The position numbers and the translations under genes are program-made. The notes under the pieces are model-generated. The model saw only the letters and a list, made by a program, of their open reading frames with translations, was not told the origin of the DNA and did not search any database. 33,124 nt of DNA from CAZXBB01 sp964638815 (lineage in GTDB: Bacteria; Planctomycetota; Phycisphaerae; Phycisphaerales; SM1A02), in NCBI GenBank assembly GCA_964638815.1, contig CAZXBB010000124.1, positions 1 to 33,124 of the forward strand, in the 5' to 3' direction. This document shows, piece by piece, positions 21,269-28,949 of the stretch. Every line of letters starts with the position of its first letter. The stretch's first letter is position 1.

Positions 21269-22419
21269 TGCGAGACGATCTCCGCGTGCAGGGCGCCCGT
21301 CTTCTTCAGCTCGTACATGATCGCGATCTGGTCCTCGGTCGGGACGCTGAGCTGGTCGAACGCGCGCAGCAGGTCGGACAGACGCGTCGCGCTGCGGCCC
21401 GTGGCCGTGGTGTCGAAGCCGACCCAGCGGCGCGAGAGGTCGGGCGGAACGGGCGCCGCCGCTCCCGGCGCGCCGGCCGCGGCCGGGTCCGCGTCCGGGG
21501 CCGGGTCCGGGAACCGGTCCGGGGATGGCGCCGCGCTCGAGAGCTGCATGCCCTTGTGCGTGATCGCGACCGGCCCGATCTCGACGTCGCCGGTGACGGT
21601 GATGATGCCGGCCCGCTCGTTGATGACGATGCGGGCCTCCGTCCGGATCAGCGACGGGTCAACGGGAATCGTCATGAGCGTCGCGATGAACTGCGCGGGG
21701 TAGTCGCGGTCGTCGTCGGGCACGTAGATGCGGATGTTCTTCGCGTCCTCGACGAGGGCGATGTTCGTGATGCCGTCGATGCCGAACTCGTCGTTGATCG
21801 CATCGGCGATCGTCGTCGCGACCGGGAAGCCCGCGTAGCGGCTCTTGAGAACGAGCGTCATGCGGCCGCCGTGCACGATCTGCGGCCGGATGTCCTCGAC
21901 GAGCTGACCGCCGCCGCGGACGACGCCGCTCGCGGGGCGCTCGGGATCGACCACGAGCGGCCCCTCGGCGAACGCGATCACGGGCGCGTCCGGCGCGTCC
22001 GGCCCGGGCAGCCGCAGCAGCGAGACGACGAGCCGCCCGCCGGCGAGGCTCTTCGCGTTGAAGAGCTTCTCGACCGCGACGTCGAACCGGTCGCCGTCGC
22101 GTCCGCCGGTCGCCGGGATCTGCATGGTGACCGAGACGATCGCGAAGGCGTTCGCCCTTTCGAGCTCCCTCGGGTCAACGAGCGGGTTGCCGTAATTCGT
22201 CAGCAGCCGGGCGTACGGCCGGGCCGCGACGAGCGAATCCTTCGAGGTATCACCGGTCCCGTCGAGCCCGATCACGATCCCCATCCCCGTCACGACGGCC
22301 CGCTCGTGCCCCTTGATCCGCACGAGGTCCTGCACCGCGGTCGCGTGCGTCGTTCCTGCGCTCAGCGCAACGAAGAGCGCGGCGAAGATTGCACCGAGCG
22401 GCCGTCTGTGTTGTTCCAT
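21265..22419 (-). CDS. flgI: Flagellar P-ring protein FlgI
   Basis: 384 residues from the ATG at 22419, which has AGGAGGT 7 nt upstream and opens a signal peptide (MEQHRRPLGAIFAALFVALSAGTTHA). The 52 in-frame codons upstream derive from an inverted repeat and are rejected. FlgI motifs are VQDLVRIKGHERAVVTGMGIVIGLDGTGD, NAFAIVSVTMQIPA with the segment EKLFNAKSLAGGRLVVSLL, ARIVINERAGIITVTGDVEIGPVAITHKG and a C-terminal LLRAFDQLSVPTEDQIAIMYELKKTGALHA (each described in part). A Pro/Asp/Ala-rich linker (PAPDADPAAAGAPGAAAP) near residue 310 is an insertion not usual in the family. FlgI assembles the ring around the rod in the peptidoglycan layer, implying an outer membrane. First gene of the visible flagellar operon; flgH is not adjacent on this side. 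Confidence 0.95.
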   Translation of the reverse strand: MEQHRRPLGAIFAALFVALSAGTTHATAVQDLVRIKGHERAVVTGMGIVIGLDGTGDTSKDSLVAARPYARLLTNYGNPLVDPRELERANAFAIVSVTMQIPATGGRDGDRFDVAVEKLFNAKSLAGGRLVVSLLRLPGPDAPDAPVIAFAEGPLVVDPERPASGVVRGGGQLVEDIRPQIVHGGRMTLVLKSRYAGFPVATTIADAINDEFGIDGITNIALVEDAKNIRIYVPDDDRDYPAQFIATLMTIPVDPSLIRTEARIVINERAGIITVTGDVEIGPVAITHKGMQLSSAAPSPDRFPDPAPDADPAAAGAPGAAAPVPPDLSRRWVGFDTTATGRSATRLSDLLRAFDQLSVPTEDQIAIMYELKKTGALHAEIVSQ

Positions 22420-22504
22420 CGCGGACCTCCTGTCCCTGCGTGACCTCGTGCCACGAGAGGCAGCAAACGGCGGGCCACCCCGGACCTGTGCTCTGACAGA
22501 CGGT

Positions 22505-22640
22505 GTGTGCCCCGGTCCTCCGACGGCCGTGTGCCCCGGTCCTGTCCTCTGAGAGGGCCGGGCGGCGCACCCCATCGAACGACGGCTTCGGAAGTGCCAA
22601 CACCACCCGGCCCTTGCCGAGCCAGGGACCGGGGCACACG
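22505..22640. repeat. Imperfect inverted-repeat element between flgI and the divergent membrane gene
   Basis: GTGTGCCCCGGTCCT occurs twice directly (22505-22519 and 22529-22543, 24-bp period). Its inverted form GGACCGGGGCACAC is at 22627-22640. Inside these, AGGGCCGGG (near 22553) pairs with CCCGGCCCT (near 22607). The whole can fold as one long hairpin with a loop of about 35 nt. No coding potential. It occupies most of the 226-bp divergent promoter region. Confidence 0.75.
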
Positions 22641-22645
22641 CTGCC

Positions 22646-24775
22646 TTGACCTCGGCGGTGAGTCCGCTTCCGCAGGAGCGGTACGATCAGGCCATCGCGT
22701 TCCTCAAAGCCCATCGTGTGGCGCTCGTCGCGCTGGTCATTACCACAGGCATCGCGTGGTGGCTCTGCGGCTGGTCCGGCGACGGCGTCAACCGCGCGCC
22801 GCTCGCGCTCGCGATCCTGGTGACGGACGGCGCATGGGCGCTGCTCTGGCTCGCGTCCGCGGCGGGGCTCGGGGGCGCGCTCGCGGCGTGGCTCGTGCCG
22901 GACACGCGCGGCGGCGTGCCCCTCGAGGCGGCGCTCGGCGTCGCCGCGCTGCTCGTCGCCGATGCGGTGCTCGGCCGGGTCGGTCTCCTCGCGACGCCCG
23001 TCGGCGCGTGGGCGACGCTCGCGCCGGGCCTCGCCCTGCTCGCGTGGCGTATCGGCCGCCTCCTTCGTGAAGGACAGGCCCGCGTCGGCGACCTCCCCGC
23101 CCTGCTGCTCGCCGCGACTCCACCGCTCGCCGTGCTGCTCGTCGCCGCGTGCGCCGCCCCGGGATGGCTCTGGGCGAGCGAGTTCGGCGGCTACGACGCG
23201 TTGAGCTATCACCTCGAGCTGCCGCGGGCGTGGCACGCGGCCGGCGTGATCCGCGGTCCGGAATACAACGTCTACGGCTTCCTGCCGTCGTACGTCGAAG
23301 GAGCGTACGCGCACCTCTTCGCGCTGCGCGGCGGCGAGCCGGAGGCCGTCCTCTCGTGCCAGCTCCTGCACGTCGGGCTCACCGTGCTCGCCGCGGCGGT
23401 CACCGGACGCGTGGCCACGATCGTGGCGGGCGCGACGGCGGGCCGCGTTGCCGCGGTGATGGTCCTCGGCACGCCGTGGATCGCGGTGGTCGGTTCCCTC
23501 GCGTACGACGAGATGGCGGTGCTGCTGCTCGGCGGTGGCGCGCTCCTGCTCGTGCTCGACCCCGACGCGGGCGCCGACCGGCTGCGCACCGGCGCGGCGA
23601 TCGGACTCCTGCTCGGCGCCGCGTGCGGCGCGAAGCTCACCGCGGCCGGTCTCGTGGCGGCGCCGATCGGCGGGCTCCTGCTCTTCGGCGCGCCGTGGCG
23701 ACGCGCCGCGAAGGTCGCCGCCGTCGCCGCGCTCGTCGCGGTCGCGACGCTCGCGCCGTACCTGGCCGGCAACACGCTCCAAACCGGCAACCCGGTGTTC
23801 CCGTTCGCGACGCGTGTCTTCGGCACGGGTCACTGGACGAAGACGCAGGCGGCGATCTGGCAACACGCTCACGCGAGCCACCTCGGCCCCGCGGCGCGCC
23901 TCGCCGAAGGCCTCGGCCAGCTCACCCGCGACGACGCGCGCGACACGCCAGCCGCCGGCCGCGTGCACCGCACGTCGCAGTGGTCGGTGCTCCCGTGGCT
24001 CGCGCTCGTCGGCGTGGCGATCACGTGCCTCGCCCGCGAGACACGCGGCGCCGGAGTCCGTCTCGCCGCGGTCCTCGTCGTGCAGGTCGTCGTCTGGCTC
24101 GCGTTCACGCACATCAAGTCACGGTTCCTGCTCCCCGCCGTCGTCCCCGCCGCCGCCGCCATCGGCGTCGCGGTCGCGGTGACCACGCAGGGATTCGTCG
24201 CGCCGGTCACGCGGCAGGTCGTCACGGCAACGGTCGCGATCCTGCTGACGATCTTCGCGCACCTGCCCGTCACGCGCTTCGTCTCGGAGCGCGGCGGCGC
24301 GCCCGCGGCCGCGATCGACGCGATCGACCTGATGACCGGCGCGACGCACGCGACGCGTCTCGCCCGCCCGTACCTCTCCCCCGACGAACGCGCGGCGCTC
24401 CGCGACACGGCGCCGCCGGCATGGTGGGTGAACGACGCGCTGCCCGCGGGAGCCCGCGTGCTCGGCGTCGGCGAGGCGACCGCGCTCTACTACGCCTCGG
24501 ACCGGTTCGCGTACCAGACCACGTGGGACCGCGGCCCGCTCTCCGCCGCGATGCACGAAACCGACGATCCCGCGGCGTGGATGGATTCGCTGCGCGCGGC
24601 GGGATTCACGCACGTCCTGGTGAACGAGACGATGCTCGCCATCTGGGAGCGCGAGGGATGGAATGACCCGCTCGTCACCGTCGATCGCGTACGCCGCGCG
24701 TTCGACGGGCACGCGCGACCCGTGCGGCGATGGCCGTACGGCGTCACGCTGTACGCGCTCGAAAGCTCGTCGTGA
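22646..24775 (+). CDS. GT-C-like polytopic membrane protein, possible glycosyltransferase
   Basis: 709 residues if started at the TTG at 22646, which gives MTSAVSPLPQERYDQ before the first membrane helix; no better start is evident. About a dozen hydrophobic segments fill residues 25-550. In the first large loop near residue 190 is FGGYDALSYHLELPRAW followed by YNVYGFLPSYVEGAY, which resembles the acidic catalytic loop of lipid-linked sugar transferases of the GT-C fold (mannosyl- and arabinosyl-transferase-like). The last 150 residues form a soluble domain (ARVLGVGEATALYYASDR, HVLVNETMLAIWEREGW). Substrate unknown. It is divergent from the flagellar operon; glycosylation of flagellin or surface polymer synthesis would fit, but neither is shown. 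Confidence 0.75.
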   Translation: MTSAVSPLPQERYDQAIAFLKAHRVALVALVITTGIAWWLCGWSGDGVNRAPLALAILVTDGAWALLWLASAAGLGGALAAWLVPDTRGGVPLEAALGVAALLVADAVLGRVGLLATPVGAWATLAPGLALLAWRIGRLLREGQARVGDLPALLLAATPPLAVLLVAACAAPGWLWASEFGGYDALSYHLELPRAWHAAGVIRGPEYNVYGFLPSYVEGAYAHLFALRGGEPEAVLSCQLLHVGLTVLAAAVTGRVATIVAGATAGRVAAVMVLGTPWIAVVGSLAYDEMAVLLLGGGALLLVLDPDAGADRLRTGAAIGLLLGAACGAKLTAAGLVAAPIGGLLLFGAPWRRAAKVAAVAALVAVATLAPYLAGNTLQTGNPVFPFATRVFGTGHWTKTQAAIWQHAHASHLGPAARLAEGLGQLTRDDARDTPAAGRVHRTSQWSVLPWLALVGVAITCLARETRGAGVRLAAVLVVQVVVWLAFTHIKSRFLLPAVVPAAAAIGVAVAVTTQGFVAPVTRQVVTATVAILLTIFAHLPVTRFVSERGGAPAAAIDAIDLMTGATHATRLARPYLSPDERAALRDTAPPAWWVNDALPAGARVLGVGEATALYYASDRFAYQTTWDRGPLSAAMHETDDPAAWMDSLRAAGFTHVLVNETMLAIWEREGWNDPLVTVDRVRRAFDGHARPVRRWPYGVTLYALESSS

Positions 24776-24860
24776 TGCCGGACGAAACGAGGCGCGTCGA
24801 CGCCCACACACGGTGTTCACGCGGCTCGGTGTCAATCTGCAGAATCTCGGGACTTTGCGC

Positions 24861-24888
24861 TTGCCCCTCCCCTTCATGGCTTTATGAT
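24861..24888 (+). promoter_or_regulatory. Putative sigma-70-type promoter for the S8 peptidase gene
   Basis: TTGCCC (24861-24866), 16-bp spacer, TATGAT (24883-24888). The predicted start near 24895 would leave a leader of about 142 nt ending in CCAGGAGGTGCACG before the ATG at 25037. One of the better promoter matches in the window. Confidence 0.45.
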
Positions 24889-25036
24889 GCGCTCGAAAGC
24901 CGGAGGATCGAGGACACAACCGGGTGAACCAGGCTCCGCAACGGCGGATGTCGTGCGTTCATCGGTAAGCTGAGTTGCCGTCGAACGACCTGCCAGGTCG
25001 CCGGCGGAGTCCGGGCGTCGATCCAGGAGGTGCACG

Positions 25037-26610
25037 ATGAGACCACCCGAAAGCGCATTGACGCGCGTCTGGGTGCGATGCGTAGTCGCCATCGCCACTC
25101 TCGGTGCGCCTGTCGGAGCTCTCGCCAAGCCGGCGCCAGCGACGGTGAGTGAACTCATCGTTCGTTTTGCCGAGCCGCCGACGAGCAACCAACTGATTGC
25201 TTTGTCTGACGAGCTTCCGATCGCGTCGTGGCGTGCCATGCGGCACGTTCCCCATCCGAAGCACGACCCGACGGGCATCCATCCCCTCGCCTATCTCCGC
25301 GTCGCGACGCTGCCGAGGCCGCTGCGCTCGCACCCACTGCCGTCGCTCTTGCCGCGCGGGCCGGCATCGTCCGCGCCGAACCAAACATCCGCGTCGAGCG
25401 TGAGTCCGAGACCGGTCCCCGCGCCCGTCACGACAGGCCGCTGAACGACCCGTTGGTTCCGTTTCAGTGGGCGCTGGACGTCATCGAAGCAGGCGCGGCG
25501 TGGGAGGCGAGCGGACATGGCGATGGCAGTATCGTCGTCGCCGTCATCGACACCGGGTTGAACTTCGAACACGAGGATCTCCGCGACGCCGTCTGGACGA
25601 ATCCCGGCGAGATTCCGGACAACGGCGTGGATGACGAGGGCAACGGGTTCATCGACGACTACCGCGGATGGGTGTTCTCCCGGGACGAGCCATGCGAGGA
25701 GGATTTCGCGAATCACGGCACGCCGGTCTCCGGCGTCATCGCAGCCCGCGCGGACAACGGTCGAGGAATCGCGGGACTTGCCGACGTACGGATCATGGTC
25801 CTTTGCGCCGGTGGTCCTCCCGTATCCGCCATCATCGAAGCGAATTACTACGCCGTCGATATGGGCGCGGATGTGATCAACTTCAGCCTGGGAACCTACA
25901 CATTCGTCGAGGAATGGAACCTCGCCATCGAGTATTCCGCCGGCAACGACGTCAGCGTGATCGGCGCTGCCGGGAATGATGGAATCCGAGCCCCCCTTTA
26001 CCCGGCGGCATTCCAGCACGTGATCGGCGTCGCCGCCTCGACGCGCGACGATTCACGCTGGGTGGACTCCAATTACGGGTCGTGGCTGGATGTCGCGGCG
26101 CCCGGAGGCGTCGGCGTCCTCACATGTGATGGAGATGATCCGAGAGGGTACCGCGAACTCGGCGGCACGTCGATTGCAGCGCCCCACGCGAGCGGGCTGG
26201 TCGCGCTCGTTCGATCCATCGCGCCGGATCTCTCGGCAAGGAAGACACGAGCGTTCGTCCAGGAGGGCGCTGATGACCTCGGCGATCCCGGATTCGATGA
26301 GCAGTTCGGATACGGTCGCATCAACGCCGGGACCACGGTGGCGATCGTGCTGTCCGATCTCAGATGCTCAGCCGACCTGAGCCGCAATGGTCGCGTGGAC
26401 TTTGCTGACGTTCTTGCGCTCCTTCCGTCGTTCGGAACGGAACACTGGAGCGCTGATATCAACGATGACGGCATGATCGGCTTCGCCGACCTGATCGACT
26501 TGCTGACGGCGTGGGGGGATTGTGGTCAGCCGATGGGCGCGGGCCGGATTCTCGCTAACGGAAGAACGCGCCCAGACGCAGCCGCTCGAGCCGATCCTCC
26601 AGACGCGTGA
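25037..26610 (+). pseudogene. Frameshifted subtilisin-family (S8) secreted peptidase with dockerin-like C-terminus
   Basis: The start at 25037 has a near-perfect AGGAGGT 6 nt upstream and a signal peptide (VRCVVAIATLGAPVGALAKP). The frame then encodes a propeptide start (ELIVRFAEPPTSNQLIALSDEL ... GIHPLAYLRVATLP, in pieces) up to about 25312. Homology resumes one frame back (AEAAALAPTAVALAARAGIVRAEPN) and runs to 26610. A single-base deletion or sequencing error near 25309-25318 explains this. All catalytic elements survive in the second frame: VAVIDTGLNFEHEDL (Asp), NHGTPVSGVIAA (His), AAGNDG (Asn) and GGTSIAAPHASG (Ser). The C-terminus has two dockerin-like loops (DLSRNGRVDFADVLALL and DINDDGMIGFADLIDLL with AWGDC). 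The end overlaps the convergent gene by 56 bp. The intact catalytic core favours a recent lesion or an assembly error. Confidence 0.75.
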
Positions 26611-27826
26611 TCTCGGCTTCGAGCCCGCCGGGATCGGCGGACGTCGCGGCGAGACCGCGGAGGATCTCGAGCGCCGCCTCGTAGTCGGCGACGCGGTCGG
26701 CGACGGGGCGCGTCGCGTCGGCCGCGCCGCGGGCGAGGCGGTCGGCGCGCAGGCGGTCTTCGTTCACGTCGAGCGCGCCCGATCCGTCCGTGGCGGCCTG
26801 GCCGTCGTCGTCGGCCCGGCGCGCCGGGACGGCGTCGTCGGCGCCGGCCATCGCGGGCGGCGCGTCGTCCGCGGCCGCGGATGACGTGTCGTCGCCCGGT
26901 GCGTCGTCGGTCGGCGTTTCGCCGGGCGTCGCCGCGTCCTCCGCCGGACGGTCGTCGTCCGCGGCGCTCCCGGCGTTGCCGGCGTCGTCGGTCTCCGCGT
27001 CCGCCGCGACCGGCGTCGTGCCCGGACCCGGGCTCGGAGCGCGATCACGCAACGCGATCGCGAGGTTGAACGCGGCGCCGATCACCGCGACGGCGAACAC
27101 CATCGCGACGAGGAGACGGATCGTTCGTTGCTGACGCTCGATCCGCCGCTGCATCGCGCGGACAATCGGGAGCTTGAGCGGATCGGCCTCCGTCGTCTCG
27201 GTCGTGCGGCTCCGGCCCGCCGGTGTCGACCGGGGTGCCGGCGCGACCGATCCGGGGGCCGGCGCCAGGATCTCCTCGTCGGCCCCGAAGCTCGAGACGC
27301 TGCGCCACACGGGCGCCGCATGCCGGCCGTGCGACGCCGTGTCGGCCGCGCTGCCGACGTCGGGCGCCTCCCACGGCAGGGGCCGCACGTCGGGCAGACC
27401 GAGGTAATTGCGGTCGAGGTACGCGCCGAAGAGCGCGCCGCACTCCGAGCAGCCCGTCGCCGAGGTATCGACCCGGGCGTCGCACTCGTGGCAGTAACCC
27501 AGGAGGTGGGCGACGCCGGGCACCCGTCGCGCGACCGTCCAGAACTGCTTCGTCGTGGGCCCCCGGATGATCGTGTACTTCGCAACCTGCCCGCGCTCGA
27601 TCATCGTCGCCAGCGTCTCGTAGCTGCACCCGGGCCGGTACGGGTGGTCCTTGTCGTGCACGAACCACGGACCCATCGCATTGTGCGTCGCCTGCCGGCT
27701 GAGCGGCTCAAACGCACCGCGGCACGACCGGCACCGCTCGGCGGTGGGCTGGGCGTCGCCGCAGTACGGGCAGATCACGAGCTTCGCCGCGCCCGCCCCG
27801 TTCCTCGTTCTCGTGTCCGTTGACAA
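26555..27826 (-). CDS. Zinc-ribbon / GYF-like membrane protein
   Basis: 423 residues from the TTG at 27826, preferred because AGAGGACC lies 7 nt upstream; the ATG at 27862 is possible but overlaps the start of the divergent gene. Order of parts: zinc ribbon with CPYC and CRSC (19-35); a region GPWFVHDKDHPYRPG...YETLATMIERGQV...IIRGPTTKQFWTVARRVPG (52-104) resembling the GYF_2/DUF4339 module; a second CxxC pair set (CHEC 112-115, CSEC 126-129); an Ala/Pro-rich linker; one membrane helix (about 237-259, LLVAMVFAVAVIGAAFNLAIAL); a long Asp/Ala/Pro-rich low-complexity segment; and a helical C-terminus (LEAEITRLEDRLERLRL). Expected topology has the zinc part in the cytoplasm and the acidic tail outside. 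I do not know its function. Convergent overlap of 56 bp with the S8 pseudogene. Confidence 0.7.
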   Translation of the reverse strand: MSTDTRTRNGAGAAKLVICPYCGDAQPTAERCRSCRGAFEPLSRQATHNAMGPWFVHDKDHPYRPGCSYETLATMIERGQVAKYTIIRGPTTKQFWTVARRVPGVAHLLGYCHECDARVDTSATGCSECGALFGAYLDRNYLGLPDVRPLPWEAPDVGSAADTASHGRHAAPVWRSVSSFGADEEILAPAPGSVAPAPRSTPAGRSRTTETTEADPLKLPIVRAMQRRIERQQRTIRLLVAMVFAVAVIGAAFNLAIALRDRAPSPGPGTTPVAADAETDDAGNAGSAADDDRPAEDAATPGETPTDDAPGDDTSSAAADDAPPAMAGADDAVPARRADDDGQAATDGSGALDVNEDRLRADRLARGAADATRPVADRVADYEAALEILRGLAATSADPGGLEAEITRLEDRLERLRLGAFFR

Positions 27827-27855
27827 GTCAGGGTCCTCTGTGTCGCATATCGGCC

Positions 27856-28911
27856 ATGACATGCTCTTCCGTTCGCCGCCGCTCCGCCACCGTCCTCTTC
27901 GCGTTATATGCCACCATCCTCTACGGATGCACGACCACCACGGATTCAGGCGGGCCCCGTGGAGCCGCGACGCCGCGCCGGGCGCCACCGGTCGAGACGA
28001 CGTCGCCCCCGCAACCCCCCGCCGGCGAGCCCGTCGCCACCTTGGTCGACGCCCGGCCGGCTGCCCTGGTTGACGGCCGGAGCGTGATGTGGGGAGAGCT
28101 GCGGGCCGCCCTGAGCGACGCCGCGGGAGCCGAGGTGCTGCGCGAGGTCATCATCGACCGCGAGCTCAAGCGCCGCCTGAAGGCCGACGGTGTCACCATC
28201 ACCGATCGGGAGCTCGCGGCCGAGGAGAGCCTGCTGCTCACGACGCTCAGCGACGACGCCGCGACTGCCATCCGCCTGCTGGAGACGCTGCGCGACCTGC
28301 GTCGCCTCGGGCCCGCGCGATACCAGCAGCTCCTCTGGCGCAACGCCGCGCTGCGTGCGATCGTCCGCGACGAGGTGAACATCACGGACGCGGCCGTCGA
28401 GCAGATCCGCGAGGTGGCGTACGGGCCGAAGCGCCAGGTGCGCGTGATCACGACCCCCGATCTCCCGCAGGCGCAGTACATTACCGATCGCGTGCGCGGC
28501 GGCGCCTTCTTCGGCGACCTCGCGGTCGAGTTCTCGTCGGACACGAGCGCCGCGCGCGGCGGTCTCCTCGAGCCGGTCGGCCGCCTCGAGCCGAGCTACC
28601 CCGCCGCACTGCTCCAGGCGATCTGGGCGCTGCCCGGGATCGGGGCGATTTCCGACCCGGTGCTCCTCGATCGCGGCTACGCGGTCGTGCGTCTCGAGCG
28701 CGAGATCGAGGCCGTGACCCCCGACGCCGGCACCGCCGACCGGGAGACCCTCGAGCAGCTCGTTCGGCTCAACCAGGAACGCGTCCTGATGGACGACCTC
28801 GCCCGCGGCATCATCGCGGACGCGGCAGTGACCATCTTCGACGACGATCTCAACGAGGCATGGACGCGGTTCGCGCGGACGAACTCACCCGGGAGCGCAT
28901 CCGTCCGGTAG
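27856..28911 (+). CDS. Parvulin-type peptidyl-prolyl isomerase lipoprotein (SurA/PrsA-like)
   Basis: 351 residues from the ATG at 27856, giving a lipoprotein signal MTCSSVRRRSATVLFALYA followed by lipobox LYGC with Cys25. A Thr/Pro-rich linker precedes a SurA-N-like helical domain (LREVIIDRELKRRLKADGVTITDREL, split). Residues about 200-295 carry the parvulin pattern: QAQYITDRVRGGAFFGDLAVEFSSD (in pieces), ARGGLLEPVGRLEPSYPAALLQAIWALPGIGAISDPV and YAVVRLERE. Such proteins assist folding of secreted or outer-membrane proteins outside the cytoplasm. A shorter upstream part of the frame (27820) is rejected because it adds residues before the signal. It is divergent from the zinc-ribbon protein and convergent with the large S8 peptidase, which is a possible client (inference). 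Confidence 0.82.
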   Translation: MTCSSVRRRSATVLFALYATILYGCTTTTDSGGPRGAATPRRAPPVETTSPPQPPAGEPVATLVDARPAALVDGRSVMWGELRAALSDAAGAEVLREVIIDRELKRRLKADGVTITDRELAAEESLLLTTLSDDAATAIRLLETLRDLRRLGPARYQQLLWRNAALRAIVRDEVNITDAAVEQIREVAYGPKRQVRVITTPDLPQAQYITDRVRGGAFFGDLAVEFSSDTSAARGGLLEPVGRLEPSYPAALLQAIWALPGIGAISDPVLLDRGYAVVRLEREIEAVTPDAGTADRETLEQLVRLNQERVLMDDLARGIIADAAVTIFDDDLNEAWTRFARTNSPGSASVR

Positions 28912-28949
28912 CGCCGCATCGCAGGCTGACCGGCCCGACGGACGATCCG

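Noticed and set aside
22424..22448. sigma-54-like TGGCACG upstream of flgI on the minus strand
   Set aside because: TGGCACG is present, but the GG-to-GC distance is 11 instead of the strict 10 and the -12 part is CACGCA rather than TTGCA, and it overlaps the ribosome-binding region.
25300..25330. Programmed -1 ribosomal frameshift in the S8 peptidase
   Set aside because: No slippery heptamer or evident downstream pseudoknot, and nothing known for this family; an indel or sequencing error is simpler.
25228..26610. GTG at 25228 as an authentic start of the S8 peptidase
   Set aside because: No ribosome-binding site, the first 30 residues are Arg/Pro/Ser-rich without a signal peptide, and the real signal peptide and Shine-Dalgarno lie at 25037 in the other frame.
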